A DNA stretch of 45,102 bases, from positions 1 to 45,102 of the forward strand of contig JAJYVV010000010.1 in the NCBI GenBank assembly GCA_021791815.1, given 5' to 3'. Below the pieces are notes generated by a model. That model was given only the letters and a program-made list of their open reading frames with translations, was not told where the DNA came from and did no database searches. Of this stretch, positions 1 to 8,112 are shown in pieces; the stretch's first letter is position 1, and each line of letters starts with the position of its first letter. Source of the stretch: Bacillota bacterium. Its GTDB lineage: Bacteria > Bacillota > Sulfobacillia > RBS10-35 > JAJYVN01. A program made the position numbers and the translations under genes.

Positions 1-193
1 GCCCGCGCCCCGGCCGGCCAGCCAACCGACCGCCAGAGCCGGAACCCACCGGCCGACCCTCGCCGCCGCGGAGCGCCAGGGGCCCGCCGACGCCACGACC
101 GCGCACCCCCGGCCCCCAAGTCTAGGGGGTGCTCGCGGAAAACCGTGTCGCAGCGCGCCCGCCTGGGCGGAGCACGCAGCGGTCAGAGGGCGA

Positions 194-484
194 TCAGGGG
201 CGGAGGACGCCGTCGATGCGGGTGGCGAGGTCGAAGTCCAGGGCGGTCAAGCCGCCGCTGCTATGCGTCGACAAGGTGAGCGTCACGCGGTCGTACCGGA
301 CGTCGATGTCGGGATGGTGGTCGGCGGCCTCCGCCAGGTCGGCCACGCGGCCGACGAAGTCGATGGCCGCGCGGAAGTCCGGCAGGACGCACTCGCGGCG
401 GATCGCATCGCCCGCCAGCCGCCAGGCGGGCAGGCTCCCCAAGCGCGACTCGATCTCCGCCGGCCGCAGCCGTTCCCTCGCCAC
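194..484 (-). CDS. phhB: pterin-4a-carbinolamine dehydratase (PCD/DCoH family)
   Basis: Predicted 96-residue protein of the PCD/DCoH family, which dehydrates 4a-hydroxytetrahydropterin so that the pterin cofactor of aromatic amino acid hydroxylases can be recycled. The family signature HHPDIDVRYDRVTLTLSTH is complete and is followed by the typical ending LTALDFDLATRID. I chose the GTG at 484, giving VARERLRPAEIESRL, because it sits about nine bases after a GGGGGC stretch and matches the usual family N-terminus. An upstream ATG at 529 would add 15 unlikely residues. The gene is the last of the minus-strand chain, about 70 bases after tRNA-Thr(GGT). No aromatic amino acid hydroxylase is visible, so its partner is unknown; many bacteria carry PCD genes without one. 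Confidence 0.85.
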   Translation of the reverse strand: MARERLRPAEIESRLGSLPAWRLAGDAIRRECVLPDFRAAIDFVGRVADLAEAADHHPDIDVRYDRVTLTLSTHSSGGLTALDFDLATRIDGVLRP

Positions 485-551
485 TGCCCTTGCGCCCCCA
501 TTAAAGACGTGACCCTCGGAGCCAGGCAACCGCCCGAGGCCCCGGAGGCGG

Positions 552-627
552 TGGAGCTGGTGGCCGGAATCGAACCGGCGACCTAGTCCTTACCATGGAC
601 TCGCTCTGCCGACTGAGCTACACCAGC
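552..627 (-). tRNA. tRNA-Thr (anticodon GGT)
   Basis: The reverse strand folds as a full cloverleaf. The acceptor stem GCTGGTG pairs with CACCAGC, the D stem is GCTC/GAGC, the anticodon stem AGTCC/GGACT encloses loop ATGGTAA with anticodon GGT, and the T arm is GCCGG-TTCGATT-CCGGC. The discriminator is T and the CCA end is encoded at 554-552. It is the last of four clustered tRNAs. Confidence 0.95.
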
Positions 628-630
628 AAG

Positions 631-709
<79 letters not shown>

Positions 710-722
710 TCACGCCGAAACC

Positions 723-808
<86 letters not shown>

Positions 809-825
809 GCTCGACCGCCGTCCGA

Positions 826-901
826 TGGAGCTGGCGGACGGACTCGAACCGTCGACCCCCTGCTTACAAGGCAGGCGCTCTGCCAACTGAGCTACGCCAG
901 C
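826..901 (-). tRNA. tRNA-Thr (anticodon TGT)
   Basis: First tRNA of the cluster. Acceptor GCTGGCG pairs with CGCCAGC, anticodon stem CCTGC/GCAGG encloses CTTGTAA with anticodon TGT, and the T arm is GACGG-TTCGAGT-CCGTC. Discriminator T and an encoded CCA are present. It begins about nine bases after the likely transcription start of the promoter at 917-945. Confidence 0.95.
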
Positions 902-916
902 GGCATGGCCCGCACG

Positions 917-945
917 ATGATAGCACGCCCCCCGCACGCGCGCAA
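917..945 (-). promoter_or_regulatory. promoter of the tRNA cluster
   Basis: On the minus strand TTGCGC (945-940) and TATCAT (922-917) are separated by exactly 17 bases. Transcription would start near 910, just ahead of tRNA-Thr(TGT) at 901. This gives the tRNAs their own start separate from sigH. Confidence 0.65.
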
Positions 946-1025
946 CCGGTTCGCGAAAGATCCGAGGGGCCCAAATCGACGACCGCAGGGGTCGGTCGAA
1001 CGCCGCGCGCCGCCCGGCGCGGCGG

Positions 1026-1694
1026 TCAGCGCACCAGTTCGCTGTTCTTGCGGTCCTCGAGATAGCGCTCCAGCTTCCGCTTCACGCGCTGCAGGGCGTT
1101 GTCGATGGACTTGACGTGCCGGTCGAGGCTGTCGGCGATCTCCTGATAGGACTTGCCGTCCAGGTAGGCCATCAGGACCTGCCACTCCAGCTCGCTGAGG
1201 ATCTCGCCCATCTTCTGCTCGATGTCGCCGAACTCTTCGCGGCTGATCACGAGCTCTTCCGGATCCGACACCTTGGTGCCCGAGATGACGTCCATGAGCG
1301 TGCGGTCCGAATCGTCGTCATAGATGGGCTTGTTGAGGGACACGTACGAATTGAGGGGGATGTGCTTCTGCCGGGTGGCGGTCTTGATGGCCGTGATGAT
1401 CTGGCGCGTGATGCAGAGTTCGGCGAAGGCCCGGAAGGAGGAGAGCTTCTCGCTGCGGAAGTCCCTGGTCGCCTTGTAAAGACCCAGCATGCCTTCCTGG
1501 ATGATGTCCTCGCGTTCGGCGCCGATGAGAAAGTAGGAGCGCGCCTTGGCCCGCACGAAGTTCTTATACTTGACCAGCAGGTAGTCCAGAGCGCCACGCG
1601 AGCCCGTCTGGGCCAGCACCACGATGTCCTCATCCACCATCTGGTCGAAGTCGCACATCTCGACCAGGATGCTGGAGTCCACACCGAGGCTCAC
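1026..1694 (-). CDS. sigH: RNA polymerase sigma factor SigH (sigma-30)
   Basis: A 222-residue sigma-70-family factor. It has a region 2 core (DIIQEGMLGLYKATRDF, the -10 recognition and core-binding part) and a C-terminal region 4 helix-turn-helix (YQEIADSLDRHVKSIDNAL). Length and sequence match the SigH group, which in Bacillota controls the transition to stationary phase, competence and early sporulation genes. The GTG start at 1694 follows GGGAGG by nine bases. It sits between rlmB and the tRNA cluster, as in Clostridia. The usual downstream rpmG-secE-nusG genes are not next to it here. Confidence 0.95.
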   Translation of the reverse strand: MSLGVDSSILVEMCDFDQMVDEDIVVLAQTGSRGALDYLLVKYKNFVRAKARSYFLIGAEREDIIQEGMLGLYKATRDFRSEKLSSFRAFAELCITRQIITAIKTATRQKHIPLNSYVSLNKPIYDDDSDRTLMDVISGTKVSDPEELVISREEFGDIEQKMGEILSELEWQVLMAYLDGKSYQEIADSLDRHVKSIDNALQRVKRKLERYLEDRKNSELVR

Positions 1695-1843
1695 CAGGGA
1701 CCGCCTCCCTCGATGCAGCGCGCGACCCCGGCCCCGGGCGGGACCGTCCCGGCACCTCCGCGCCCGGCGGACATCCGCGCGCGGCTTGGCTCAGTGGGTT
1801 CGGCGCAACGTTGCGGCGGCGGGCTTGTCATGCATGTGCGGCC

Positions 1844-1873
1844 ATTCTAGTCGTAAAGGGATTGTGTAGTCAA
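1844..1873 (-). promoter_or_regulatory. promoter of sigH
   Basis: Minus-strand TTGACT (1873-1868) and TAGAAT (1849-1844) with an 18-base spacer. The stretch is markedly richer in A and T than its surroundings. The leader to the sigH start is about 140 bases. It lies after the end of rlmB, so sigH can be transcribed independently. Confidence 0.65.
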
Positions 1874-1941
1874 TGGGTCAAGCACGCATGGGTCAAGCCC
1901 TCCCGACCCGGATCCGCCCAGGGCCCGCGCCGCCGCCGGCG

Positions 1942-2763
1942 TCATCGCCGCGGGGCGGGCGCCCCCCGCCACAATCGCGCCCACTCATAGAAGAGGACGC
2001 CGGCCGCCACCGCCACATTCAGGCTCTCCACCTCGCCCCACATGGGCAGCCGCACGAGCAGGTCGCACCGCCGCCGCAGCTCGGGTCCCAGCCCCCTGCC
2101 CTCCGACCCGAGCACAAGCACCGACCGGCGGTCGAACGCCGCGGAGCCGTATTCGACGGTACCGTCGGGCGCCGCTCCGTAGACCCACATCCGGGCATCC
2201 CGACAACGCTCCAGGGCCCATGACAGGTTATGCACGATCGCGCAGGGCAGCGAGCCCAGCGCGCCGGCCGAGGTGCGTTCCGCCGCCGCGCCGACGGGCG
2301 CCCCCCGGCGTTCGGGAAGCACCAGGCCGGCCGCGCCGACGGCCTCGGCCGTGCGCGCGATCGCGCCGATGTTGCGCGGATCCTGGATGTGCGCGCACGC
2401 GACCAGGAGGAAGGGATCCGGCCCGGTGGACCGCGCGAGCAGGGCGTGGAGGTCCGCCGACGGAGGCGGCGCGACCAGGGCCGCGCAGCCCTGGGCGTCG
2501 GCGCCCGCCAAGCGGTCGACCTCGGCCCGCGGCAGGCGCTCGGCGACGAGGCCGCGGGCGGCCGCCGTCCGGACGACCTCCTCCAGGCCGTGCGCGCCGG
2601 CGGCCAGGACCAAGCGCTCCGCCCGCCCCGCCGCCACGGCGCGCGCCACGGGGCGCCGGCCGTGGAGCCAGTAGCGGGCTCCGGCCGCGACGCCGCCCGC
2701 GGGTCCTCCGCGCCCGGTCGCCCCCTGCCCCCGGGGCGGGCCGCCCGTCGGCCGCGGGTTCAC
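1942..2763 (-). CDS. rlmB: 23S rRNA (guanosine-2'-O-)-methyltransferase RlmB-type, SpoU/TrmH family
   Basis: A 273-residue SPOUT methyltransferase. A short N-terminal substrate-binding domain begins around WLHGRRPVARAV, followed by the SPOUT knot with motif 1 (HIQDPRNIGAIARTAEA), motif 2 (VLGSEGRGLGPELR) and motif 3 (LPMWGEVESLNVAVAAG). RlmB methylates the ribose of G2251 in the peptidyl-transferase P loop; TrmH-family members on other rRNA sites are harder to exclude. The GTG start at 2763 overlaps the cysS stop as GTGA, so the two are translationally coupled. The mini-RNase III gene mrnC, normally between cysS and rlmB, is absent. Confidence 0.9.
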   Translation of the reverse strand: MNPRPTGGPPRGQGATGRGGPAGGVAAGARYWLHGRRPVARAVAAGRAERLVLAAGAHGLEEVVRTAAARGLVAERLPRAEVDRLAGADAQGCAALVAPPPSADLHALLARSTGPDPFLLVACAHIQDPRNIGAIARTAEAVGAAGLVLPERRGAPVGAAAERTSAGALGSLPCAIVHNLSWALERCRDARMWVYGAAPDGTVEYGSAAFDRRSVLVLGSEGRGLGPELRRRCDLLVRLPMWGEVESLNVAVAAGVLFYEWARLWRGAPAPRR

Positions 2764-4310
2764 GGACGGGCACCCGGTACGGCGTCCGGGGCCTCCGACC
2801 AGCGCCACCGGGTGCCGGAGGGCGTGTCGTCCAGGGAGACGCCGGCCTCGGCCAGCCCGTCCCGGATCCGGTCGGCGGTCGTCCAGTCGCGGTAGCTGCG
2901 GGCCTCGGCGCGGAGATCCACGAGCAGCCGGATGAGGCGGTCGGCGAGGTCCGAGGGCCGCCCGGCCCGGGCGCCGGCCGCCGTGTCGGCGCCCACCCAG
3001 AGACCCAGGACCTCGCCGCAGCGCTCGAGGGCCCCGCGGGCATCCGCGAGCTGCACCGAGTCGGCGCCGGCGGCCAGGGCCGCGTTGCCCGCCCGGACCA
3101 ATTCGAAGAGGTGGCCGAGCGCCCCGGCCGTGTTCAGGTCGTCGTCGAGCGCATCGAGGAAGCCCTGCTCCGCCGCGGACGCGACGTCGGGCAGCGGCCG
3201 CGCCTGCCGCGCGGGGGCGGCGGACGGCCACTCGCCGGCGGGCTCGCCCGCGTCCGTGGCACGAACCGTCTCGACCCGCACCAGGTCGGCCGCGCCCGCC
3301 GCGCCGCGCCGGCCGCCGGGCGGCTCCAACCAGGCGGCGCGCGCCTGGACCAGGCGGGTCCAAGCCCGCTGCGCCTCGTCGATCGCGGATGCCGAGTACT
3401 GGAGCGGCTTCCGGTAGTGCGTGGACAGGACGAAGAAGCGCAGGGCGCCGCCGGGGTGCGCGGCCACGAGGTCGCGGAGCGGAACGAAGTTGCCGAGCGA
3501 CTTGCTCATCTTCTCCCGGTCCACTTCCACCATGGCGTTGTGCACCCAGAAACGGACGAAGGGCCCGACGCCGGTGGCGGCCTCGGCCTGCGCGACCTCG
3601 TTCTCGTGGTGCGGGAAGATCAGGTCGGCTCCGCCGCCGTGGATGTCGAAGCCGTTGCCCAAGTAGCGGAGGCTCATGGCCGAGCACTCGATGTGCCACC
3701 CGGGCCTGCCGGCGCCCCAGGGGCTGGGCCAGGAGGGCTCGCCCGGTTTGGCCGCCTTCCACAGGGCGAAATCCATGGGGTGGCGCTTGCGCGGGTCGAC
3801 CTCCACCCGCGCGCCGGCGCGCATCTCCCCCAGGGTGCGGCCCGACAGTTTGCCGTAGTCCGCCTTGGCCTCGACGGCGAAGTACACGTCGCCGTCGACC
3901 TGGTAGGCGAAGCCCCCGGCCACGAGGCGTCCGATCATGTCCACGATGTCGGGCATGTGGTCCGTGACCCGAACGAAGCGTTCGATGCGGTCGATGCCCA
4001 GCGCCGCGAGGTTCTCCAGGTAATCGTCGATATAGCGCTGGGCGAGCGCCGCGGGGGCCTCTCCCTCCTCCTGGGCCCGAGCGATGATCTTGTCGTCGAT
4101 GTCGGTGAAGTTCGTCACCCAGGTGACGCGGTAGCCGCGGAGGCTGAGATGGCGCGCCAGGACGTCGGCGACGACCGCCGGGCGCAGGTGACCGATGTGG
4201 GTGAAGTTGTACACGGTCGGCCCGCACGTGTACATGCGGGCCACGCCGGGCTCCCGCGAATCGAACGGGCGGACCGCGCCCTGCAGGGTGTCGAACAATC
4301 GAACGCCCAA
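2760..4310 (-). CDS. cysS: cysteine-tRNA ligase
   Basis: A 516-residue class I aminoacyl-tRNA synthetase that charges tRNA-Cys. Visible landmarks are the zinc-binding CGPTVYN (Cys29), the HIGH motif at 38-41, later zinc ligands in ECSAMS and HHENE, and KMSKS at 267-271, followed by the DALR-type helical anticodon domain. I chose the TTG at 4310, preceded by GAGGGG four bases upstream, giving [15 protein letters not shown] at 4337 would add nine residues. The gene follows cysE by 56 bases and shares its T-box leader. Confidence 0.95.
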   Translation of the reverse strand: MGVRLFDTLQGAVRPFDSREPGVARMYTCGPTVYNFTHIGHLRPAVVADVLARHLSLRGYRVTWVTNFTDIDDKIIARAQEEGEAPAALAQRYIDDYLENLAALGIDRIERFVRVTDHMPDIVDMIGRLVAGGFAYQVDGDVYFAVEAKADYGKLSGRTLGEMRAGARVEVDPRKRHPMDFALWKAAKPGEPSWPSPWGAGRPGWHIECSAMSLRYLGNGFDIHGGGADLIFPHHENEVAQAEAATGVGPFVRFWVHNAMVEVDREKMSKSLGNFVPLRDLVAAHPGGALRFFVLSTHYRKPLQYSASAIDEAQRAWTRLVQARAAWLEPPGGRRGAAGAADLVRVETVRATDAGEPAGEWPSAAPARQARPLPDVASAAEQGFLDALDDDLNTAGALGHLFELVRAGNAALAAGADSVQLADARGALERCGEVLGLWVGADTAAGARAGRPSDLADRLIRLLVDLRAEARSYRDWTTADRIRDGLAEAGVSLDDTPSGTRWRWSEAPDAVPGARP

Positions 4311-4366
4311 GCGACCCCTCGCCCCCTTCGGCGCCACCCGGACCGAGCCCGCGGGCGGCCGGGGAT

Positions 4367-5041
4367 TCAGATGGAACAGCGCGCCCGCTCGGCCAGGCGC
4401 TCCTCGATCTCCCGCAGACGAGCCTCCAGGGCCGCGCAGCGGCGTCGCAGCGCCTGCACCTCGTCGGCCACGGGGTCGGGCAGGTCCTCGTGGGCGGCGT
4501 CGCGCGCGGCCGGCACCACGCGCAGGCCGTCCCGGCGCACCACGTGCCCCGGCACGCCGACCACCGTGCAATTCGGCGGCACGGGGTCCACGACCACCGC
4601 CCCGGCGCCGATCTTGCTGTTCTCGCCGACGACGATGTCGCCGAGCACCTTGGCGCCGACGCCCACCATCACCCCCGGGCGCAGGGTCGGATGGCGCTTG
4701 CCCCGCTCCTTGCCGGTGCCGCCCAGCGTGACCCCCTGATAGAGGGTGACGCCGTCGCCAACCTCCGCGGTTTCACCGATGACGACGCCCATGCCGTGGT
4801 CGATGAACACCCCGTCGCCGATCCGGGCCGCCGGATGGATCTCGACCCCCGTGAGCCAGCGGGCGACCTGCGAGAGGACGCGGGCGAGCAGCGGCAGGCC
4901 CGCGCGGTGGACCCGGTGCGCGACGCGGTGCAGCAGGAGGGCATGGAACCCAGGGTAGCAGAGGATCGCCTCCAGCGCGGTGCGGCAGGCCGGATCCCGC
5001 TCGCGCACGGCGCGCAGGTCCGCGCGCGCTCCGCGGAACAT
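4367..5041 (-). CDS. cysE: serine O-acetyltransferase
   Basis: A 224-residue CysE that acetylates L-serine to O-acetylserine, the committed step of cysteine synthesis. A short helical N-terminal domain is followed by a left-handed beta helix of hexapeptide repeats starting near GVEIHPAARIGDGVFIDHG, with the active-site region GETAEVGDGVTLYQGVTLGG. The C-terminal tail from about residue 190 is Arg/Glu-rich and looks coiled (EVQALRRRCAALEARLREI). The ATG at 5041 has GGAGGG seven bases upstream. It is the first gene of a cysE-cysS-rlmB operon behind a cysteine T-box. Confidence 0.95.
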   Translation of the reverse strand: MFRGARADLRAVRERDPACRTALEAILCYPGFHALLLHRVAHRVHRAGLPLLARVLSQVARWLTGVEIHPAARIGDGVFIDHGMGVVIGETAEVGDGVTLYQGVTLGGTGKERGKRHPTLRPGVMVGVGAKVLGDIVVGENSKIGAGAVVVDPVPPNCTVVGVPGHVVRRDGLRVVPAARDAAHEDLPDPVADEVQALRRRCAALEARLREIEERLAERARCSI

Positions 5042-5157
5042 CCCCATCCCTCCCCCGGACCGCCCGGCGCGGGGGCGCGGCGGGCGGCGCGGCCCCAGCG
5101 TTCCCGCACGGCGGGTCCACGGGCTTGCGGCAGGCGGGACCGGGGCCGCCCAACGAC

Positions 5158-5190
5158 AAAAGTCCCCCCACCTGTCAGAGGCGGGGAGAC
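5158..5190 (-). terminator. T-box intrinsic terminator
   Basis: Minus-strand 5190-5179 (GTCTCCCCGCCT) pairs over 12 positions, allowing two G-T pairs, with 5173-5162 (AGGTGGGGGGAC). A five-base loop separates them and TTTT follows. Its 5' arm begins right after the T-box sequence, as expected for mutually exclusive terminator and antiterminator. Confidence 0.8.
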
Positions 5191-5390
5191 ACCGCGGTCC
5201 CACTCTGCTTCGGCGCCCCGCCGCCCGGGCGCCTTCTCGCTCGGCCGGATAACGGCGGCCGACGCCGCCCCCGGCCTCCCGGGGGGCGTTCCCGGCGGTG
5301 CACTCCGACCCGCCGCCTGGCAGGCTGCTTCCACCCAAGGCAGCCCTTCGCTGGACCCAGGCGCCACGGACGTACCCGGCCGCCGGACGC
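5158..5390 (-). promoter_or_regulatory. T-box leader, probably cysteine-specific
   Basis: Untranslated leader of cysE. The T-box element AGAGTGGGACCGCGG is at 5206-5192. The specifier TGC (Cys) is readable at 5302-5300, inside GGAGTGCACC. A Stem I distal part resembling known T-boxes (GGTGGAAGCAGCC) lies around 5335-5322. A 12-bp terminator follows directly. In such leaders uncharged tRNA pairs with the specifier and with the TGGN bulge to block termination. Here the bulge reads TGGG, so the last base would pair with tRNA-Cys U73 as a wobble. T-boxes before cysE-cysS are established in Bacillota. Confidence 0.85.
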
Positions 5391-5394
5391 CTGC

Positions 5395-5424
5395 ACTATA
5401 CGGTCGGAAGCGCCGGGCTGTCAA
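5395..5424 (-). promoter_or_regulatory. promoter of the cysE T-box operon
   Basis: Consensus -35 TTGACA (5424-5419) and -10 TATAGT (5400-5395) on the minus strand, 18 bases apart. The transcript would start near 5388. It lies just after the DUF1634 gene stop at 5452. Confidence 0.8.
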
Positions 5425-5451
5425 AACAGGCCGCGGCCGGCGGGCCGGCCG

Positions 5452-5922
5452 TCACCACCCCGAGCGTCCGAGGAAGAAGCTGAGGATCAGCACGGCCAGC
5501 ACGTAGCCGGTGACGGTCACGAACGTCGAGTCGCGCTCGAGCACGAAGGCGACGAGCCCGACGGCGACGCGCAGGACCGGCGTCAGGATCAGCAGGAGGA
5601 GTCCGGTGGCGATGATGGCGTACGGGCGCGCCTGCCCGACGCCGGCCGCCACCCCGGCCAGCGTCGTCGGGAAGCCCTGGCGCGGATACCCGGAATGCCC
5701 ACGGATCAATAGCAGCAGCAGGCCTATGGCCACGACGGCCGCGGAGACCAGCACGCCGATCTGGAGCACCCGGCTGATCACGAGTTCCATGCGGAAGAGG
5801 TGGTCGCCCCCGCCCGGGGCGACGTGCTCGCGCCCGGCCGGCGCTGCCACCCCCGCGGGCCCCGGCGGCGCCCCGGTCGGGCCCGGGGCTCCCGCGTCCT
5901 GCCCCCGCTCGTCCGCGCCCAT
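5452..5922 (-). CDS. DUF1634 membrane protein, partner of TSUP permease
   Basis: A 156-residue protein with a Gly/Pro/Ala-rich N-terminal 40 residues and then three or four hydrophobic segments (LQIGVLVSAAVVAIGLLLLL, AIIATGLLLLILTPVLRVAV, VTGYVLAVLILSFFLG). Sequence and position directly after a TauE/SafE permease fit DUF1634, whose members commonly sit beside TSUP permeases and may be accessory subunits. The ATG at 5922 follows GGGAGG by six bases. It starts 32 bases after the permease stop. No enzymatic role is known. Confidence 0.8.
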   Translation of the reverse strand: MGADERGQDAGAPGPTGAPPGPAGVAAPAGREHVAPGGGDHLFRMELVISRVLQIGVLVSAAVVAIGLLLLLIRGHSGYPRQGFPTTLAGVAAGVGQARPYAIIATGLLLLILTPVLRVAVGLVAFVLERDSTFVTVTGYVLAVLILSFFLGRSGW

Positions 5923-5954
5923 GCCATGCCTCCCGTCTCGTGCCGCCCCCGGAG

Positions 5955-6803
5955 CTAGACCCCGCGGACCCCGAACCCGGACAGCAGCATCTCGACGGCG
6001 GCCGCCAGAAGCACCGGCACGAACACGAGGCGCAGCGTGTGGCTCCGCATGCGCACCATCAGCCTCGTGCCGAGCATGGCGCCGATGAGCACCCCCAGGG
6101 CCACCGGCGCGGAGACGCCCGGATCGATCCAGCCCTTGGCGAAGTAGTATCCGGCGCTCGCCGCCGCCGTGACGCCGATCATGAAGTTGCTGGTGGACGA
6201 CGACACCTTGAAGGGCAGGCGCATGAAGACGTCCATGCCCAGCACCTTGAAGGTCCCGCTGCCGATCCCCAGCAGCCCCGAGAGCATCCCCGCCACATAC
6301 ATCATGCCGAGGCCCTGGGGGACGCCGGCGACCTCGTAGTTGACGTCCCGGTCGAGGCGCGTGTCGTGGTAGCTGCCCGCAAGGCGCAGCCGCCGGGCCC
6401 ACGGATGGGACCGGACGCCTTCGGGCAACTCCGTCGCGTGCTTCTGGAGCATGCTGAACGTCGAAAAGGCGAGGACGATGCCGAAGATGATGTTCAGCCA
6501 ACCGACGGCCACATGCGCGGCGATGAAGGCGCCGCACACCGCTCCCGTGGTCGTCGCGATCTCCAGGAACATCCCGATGCGGATGTTGCTGATCTTGTCG
6601 CGCACGTAGGCGACCGCGGCGCCGCTGCTGGTCGCGATCACCGACACGAGGCTCGCGCCCATCGCCGTATGGGTCGGGACGCGGAAGAGGATGTGCAGCA
6701 CGGGGATGAGCAGGATGCCGCCCCCGATGCCGAGCAGGGCCCCGAACACGCCGGCCAGGACCGAGACTGCCATCAGGGCCAGGACGAGCCAGGTCGTCGT
6801 CAA
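5955..6803 (-). CDS. TSUP (TauE/SafE) family sulfur-compound/anion permease
   Basis: A 282-residue polytopic membrane protein. The TSUP signature appears twice, as GALLGIGGGILLIPVL near the N-terminus and GLLGIGSGTFKVLGM in the second half, reflecting the family's internal duplication. Substrates known in the family include sulfite, thiosulfate, taurine-derived sulfonates and some organic acids; the substrate here cannot be told. I chose the TTG at 6803 (LTTTWLVLALMAVSVLAG) behind GGGGGAG; a CTG one codon upstream is also possible. Its place between ispDF and the cysteine operon makes a sulfur role plausible. Confidence 0.85.
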   Translation of the reverse strand: MTTTWLVLALMAVSVLAGVFGALLGIGGGILLIPVLHILFRVPTHTAMGASLVSVIATSSGAAVAYVRDKISNIRIGMFLEIATTTGAVCGAFIAAHVAVGWLNIIFGIVLAFSTFSMLQKHATELPEGVRSHPWARRLRLAGSYHDTRLDRDVNYEVAGVPQGLGMMYVAGMLSGLLGIGSGTFKVLGMDVFMRLPFKVSSSTSNFMIGVTAAASAGYYFAKGWIDPGVSAPVALGVLIGAMLGTRLMVRMRSHTLRLVFVPVLLAAAVEMLLSGFGVRGV

Positions 6804-6961
6804 CAGATGGTCCGCTCCCCCAAAAGGGCCGCGCCGCAGGGCGGCGAGCCCGGCGCACGCCGGCGGCGCGCGGTGAGGGCGGGCCCCCGAACGAACCCGC
6901 CACCGTCGTCCCCGCTTCCGGGAGGACGGCGGCCATTCCTGCGCGGAAGCGGCGGTCGCGG

Positions 6962-8095
6962 TCAGCCGCTCCGGCCGAGCAGCACGACGGCCGTGGCCGC
7001 CATCCCCTCGCCGCGGCCCACGGCCCCCATGCCCTCGTTCGTGCCGGCCTTGACGTTGACGCGGTCCGCGGGCAGACCGAGGGCGCCGGCCAGGTTCCGC
7101 TCCATGGCGGAAGCATGGGGGGCCAGGCGCGGCGCCTCGGCCACGACCACCGCGTCCACCTGCAGGGGGGCCCACCCGCGCTGCGCGGCCAGGTCCGCGC
7201 AGCGCCGCAGGAGCGCGAGGCTGAGGGCGCCCCGCCAGCGCTCGTCCGACGGCGGGAAGTGACGGCCCAGGTCGCCGAGACCCGCGGCGCCGAGGACCGC
7301 GTCCGCGACCGCGTGCGCCAGCACGTCGGCGTCCGAGTGGCCCTCAAGGCCCTCGGGATGCGGGATGCGGACCCCGCCCAGCACGAGCGGCCTCCCGGCC
7401 GCGAACCGGTGCACGTCATGGCCGAGGCCCACGCGGACCGGCGGTTCGGGCGCGGCGGCGGGCGGGTCCAGGTCCTCGGGGAACGTGATCTTCACGTTGG
7501 TCCGCTCCCCCTCGACGAGCCGGACCCGCACGCCGGCCAGGACGGCCAGGCCCGCGTCGTCCGTGGCCTCGCGGCCGCCGCGGTGCGAGAGCTCCAGCAG
7601 GTCCCGGCGGAAGGCCTGGGGCGTCTGGGCGTGCCACAGGGCGGCCCGGTCAAGGGTCTCGGCGATCACGCCCGGCGGCCCGGCGCGGTGGACGGTCTCG
7701 ACCGCCCGCAGCGCGGCGCAGGCCGCGCCCTCCGCCCGGGCAGCCGCCATGACGCGGCGCACGAGGTCCGGACTGCAGAACGGGCGGGCCGCGTCGTGCA
7801 CGACCACGTGGGTGACGTCCGGACCCAGGGCGGCGAGGCAGCGGGCCACGGTGGCGCTCCGGGTCCCACCCCCGGGCACGAGGTCCACGCCGGGTGGCCC
7901 GAACTCGGCGAGCACGTCCCTGCGGATCGCGGGCACGGCCTCCTCCCGCACGCCGACCACCAGGCGCCGCAACCCGGCCGCCGCCAACGATTCCAGGGTT
8001 CGCGCCAGGACGGGCCGGCCCCCGCACGAGGCCAGGAGCTTGTCCCGTCCCATCCGGCGGGACTCCCCGGCCGCGGGAACGATGGCCGCCCACAC
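6962..8095 (-). CDS. ispDF: bifunctional IspD-IspF, MEP pathway
   Basis: One uninterrupted 377-residue frame holding two enzymes of non-mevalonate isoprenoid synthesis. Residues 1-217 are IspD (CDP-ME synthase) with AAIVPAAGESRRMGRDK, VVHDAARP and RTNVKITFPEDL. From about 219 comes IspF (MECDP synthase) with metal-binding GHDVHRF, HSDADVLAHAVADAVLGA and VNVKAGTNEGMG. The linker is about ten residues (PPAAAPEPP) with no stop or restart. Most Bacillota have two genes. The GTG at 8095 has GGAGG seven bases upstream; a GTG at 8116 overlapping the upstream stop would add seven residues. Confidence 0.92.
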   Translation of the reverse strand: MWAAIVPAAGESRRMGRDKLLASCGGRPVLARTLESLAAAGLRRLVVGVREEAVPAIRRDVLAEFGPPGVDLVPGGGTRSATVARCLAALGPDVTHVVVHDAARPFCSPDLVRRVMAAARAEGAACAALRAVETVHRAGPPGVIAETLDRAALWHAQTPQAFRRDLLELSHRGGREATDDAGLAVLAGVRVRLVEGERTNVKITFPEDLDPPAAAPEPPVRVGLGHDVHRFAAGRPLVLGGVRIPHPEGLEGHSDADVLAHAVADAVLGAAGLGDLGRHFPPSDERWRGALSLALLRRCADLAAQRGWAPLQVDAVVVAEAPRLAPHASAMERNLAGALGLPADRVNVKAGTNEGMGAVGRGEGMAATAVVLLGRSG

Positions 8096-8112
8096 GGGAT
8101 CGCCTCCGCCGC

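Noticed and set aside
1-193. Possible gene at the left edge
   Set aside because: No frame with a start, ribosome site or recognisable sequence; only GC-rich intergenic DNA after the pterin dehydratase stop.
902-1025. GC-rich hairpin after sigH as a terminator
   Set aside because: The pairing is irregular and no T-run follows, so it cannot be told from background GC-rich self-complementarity.
2220-4739. Long plus-strand open frames (up to 839 codons) opposite rlmB, cysS and cysE
   Set aside because: Shadow frames caused by very high GC. Their translations are Arg/Pro/Gly-rich without motifs, while the minus strand has complete known enzymes.
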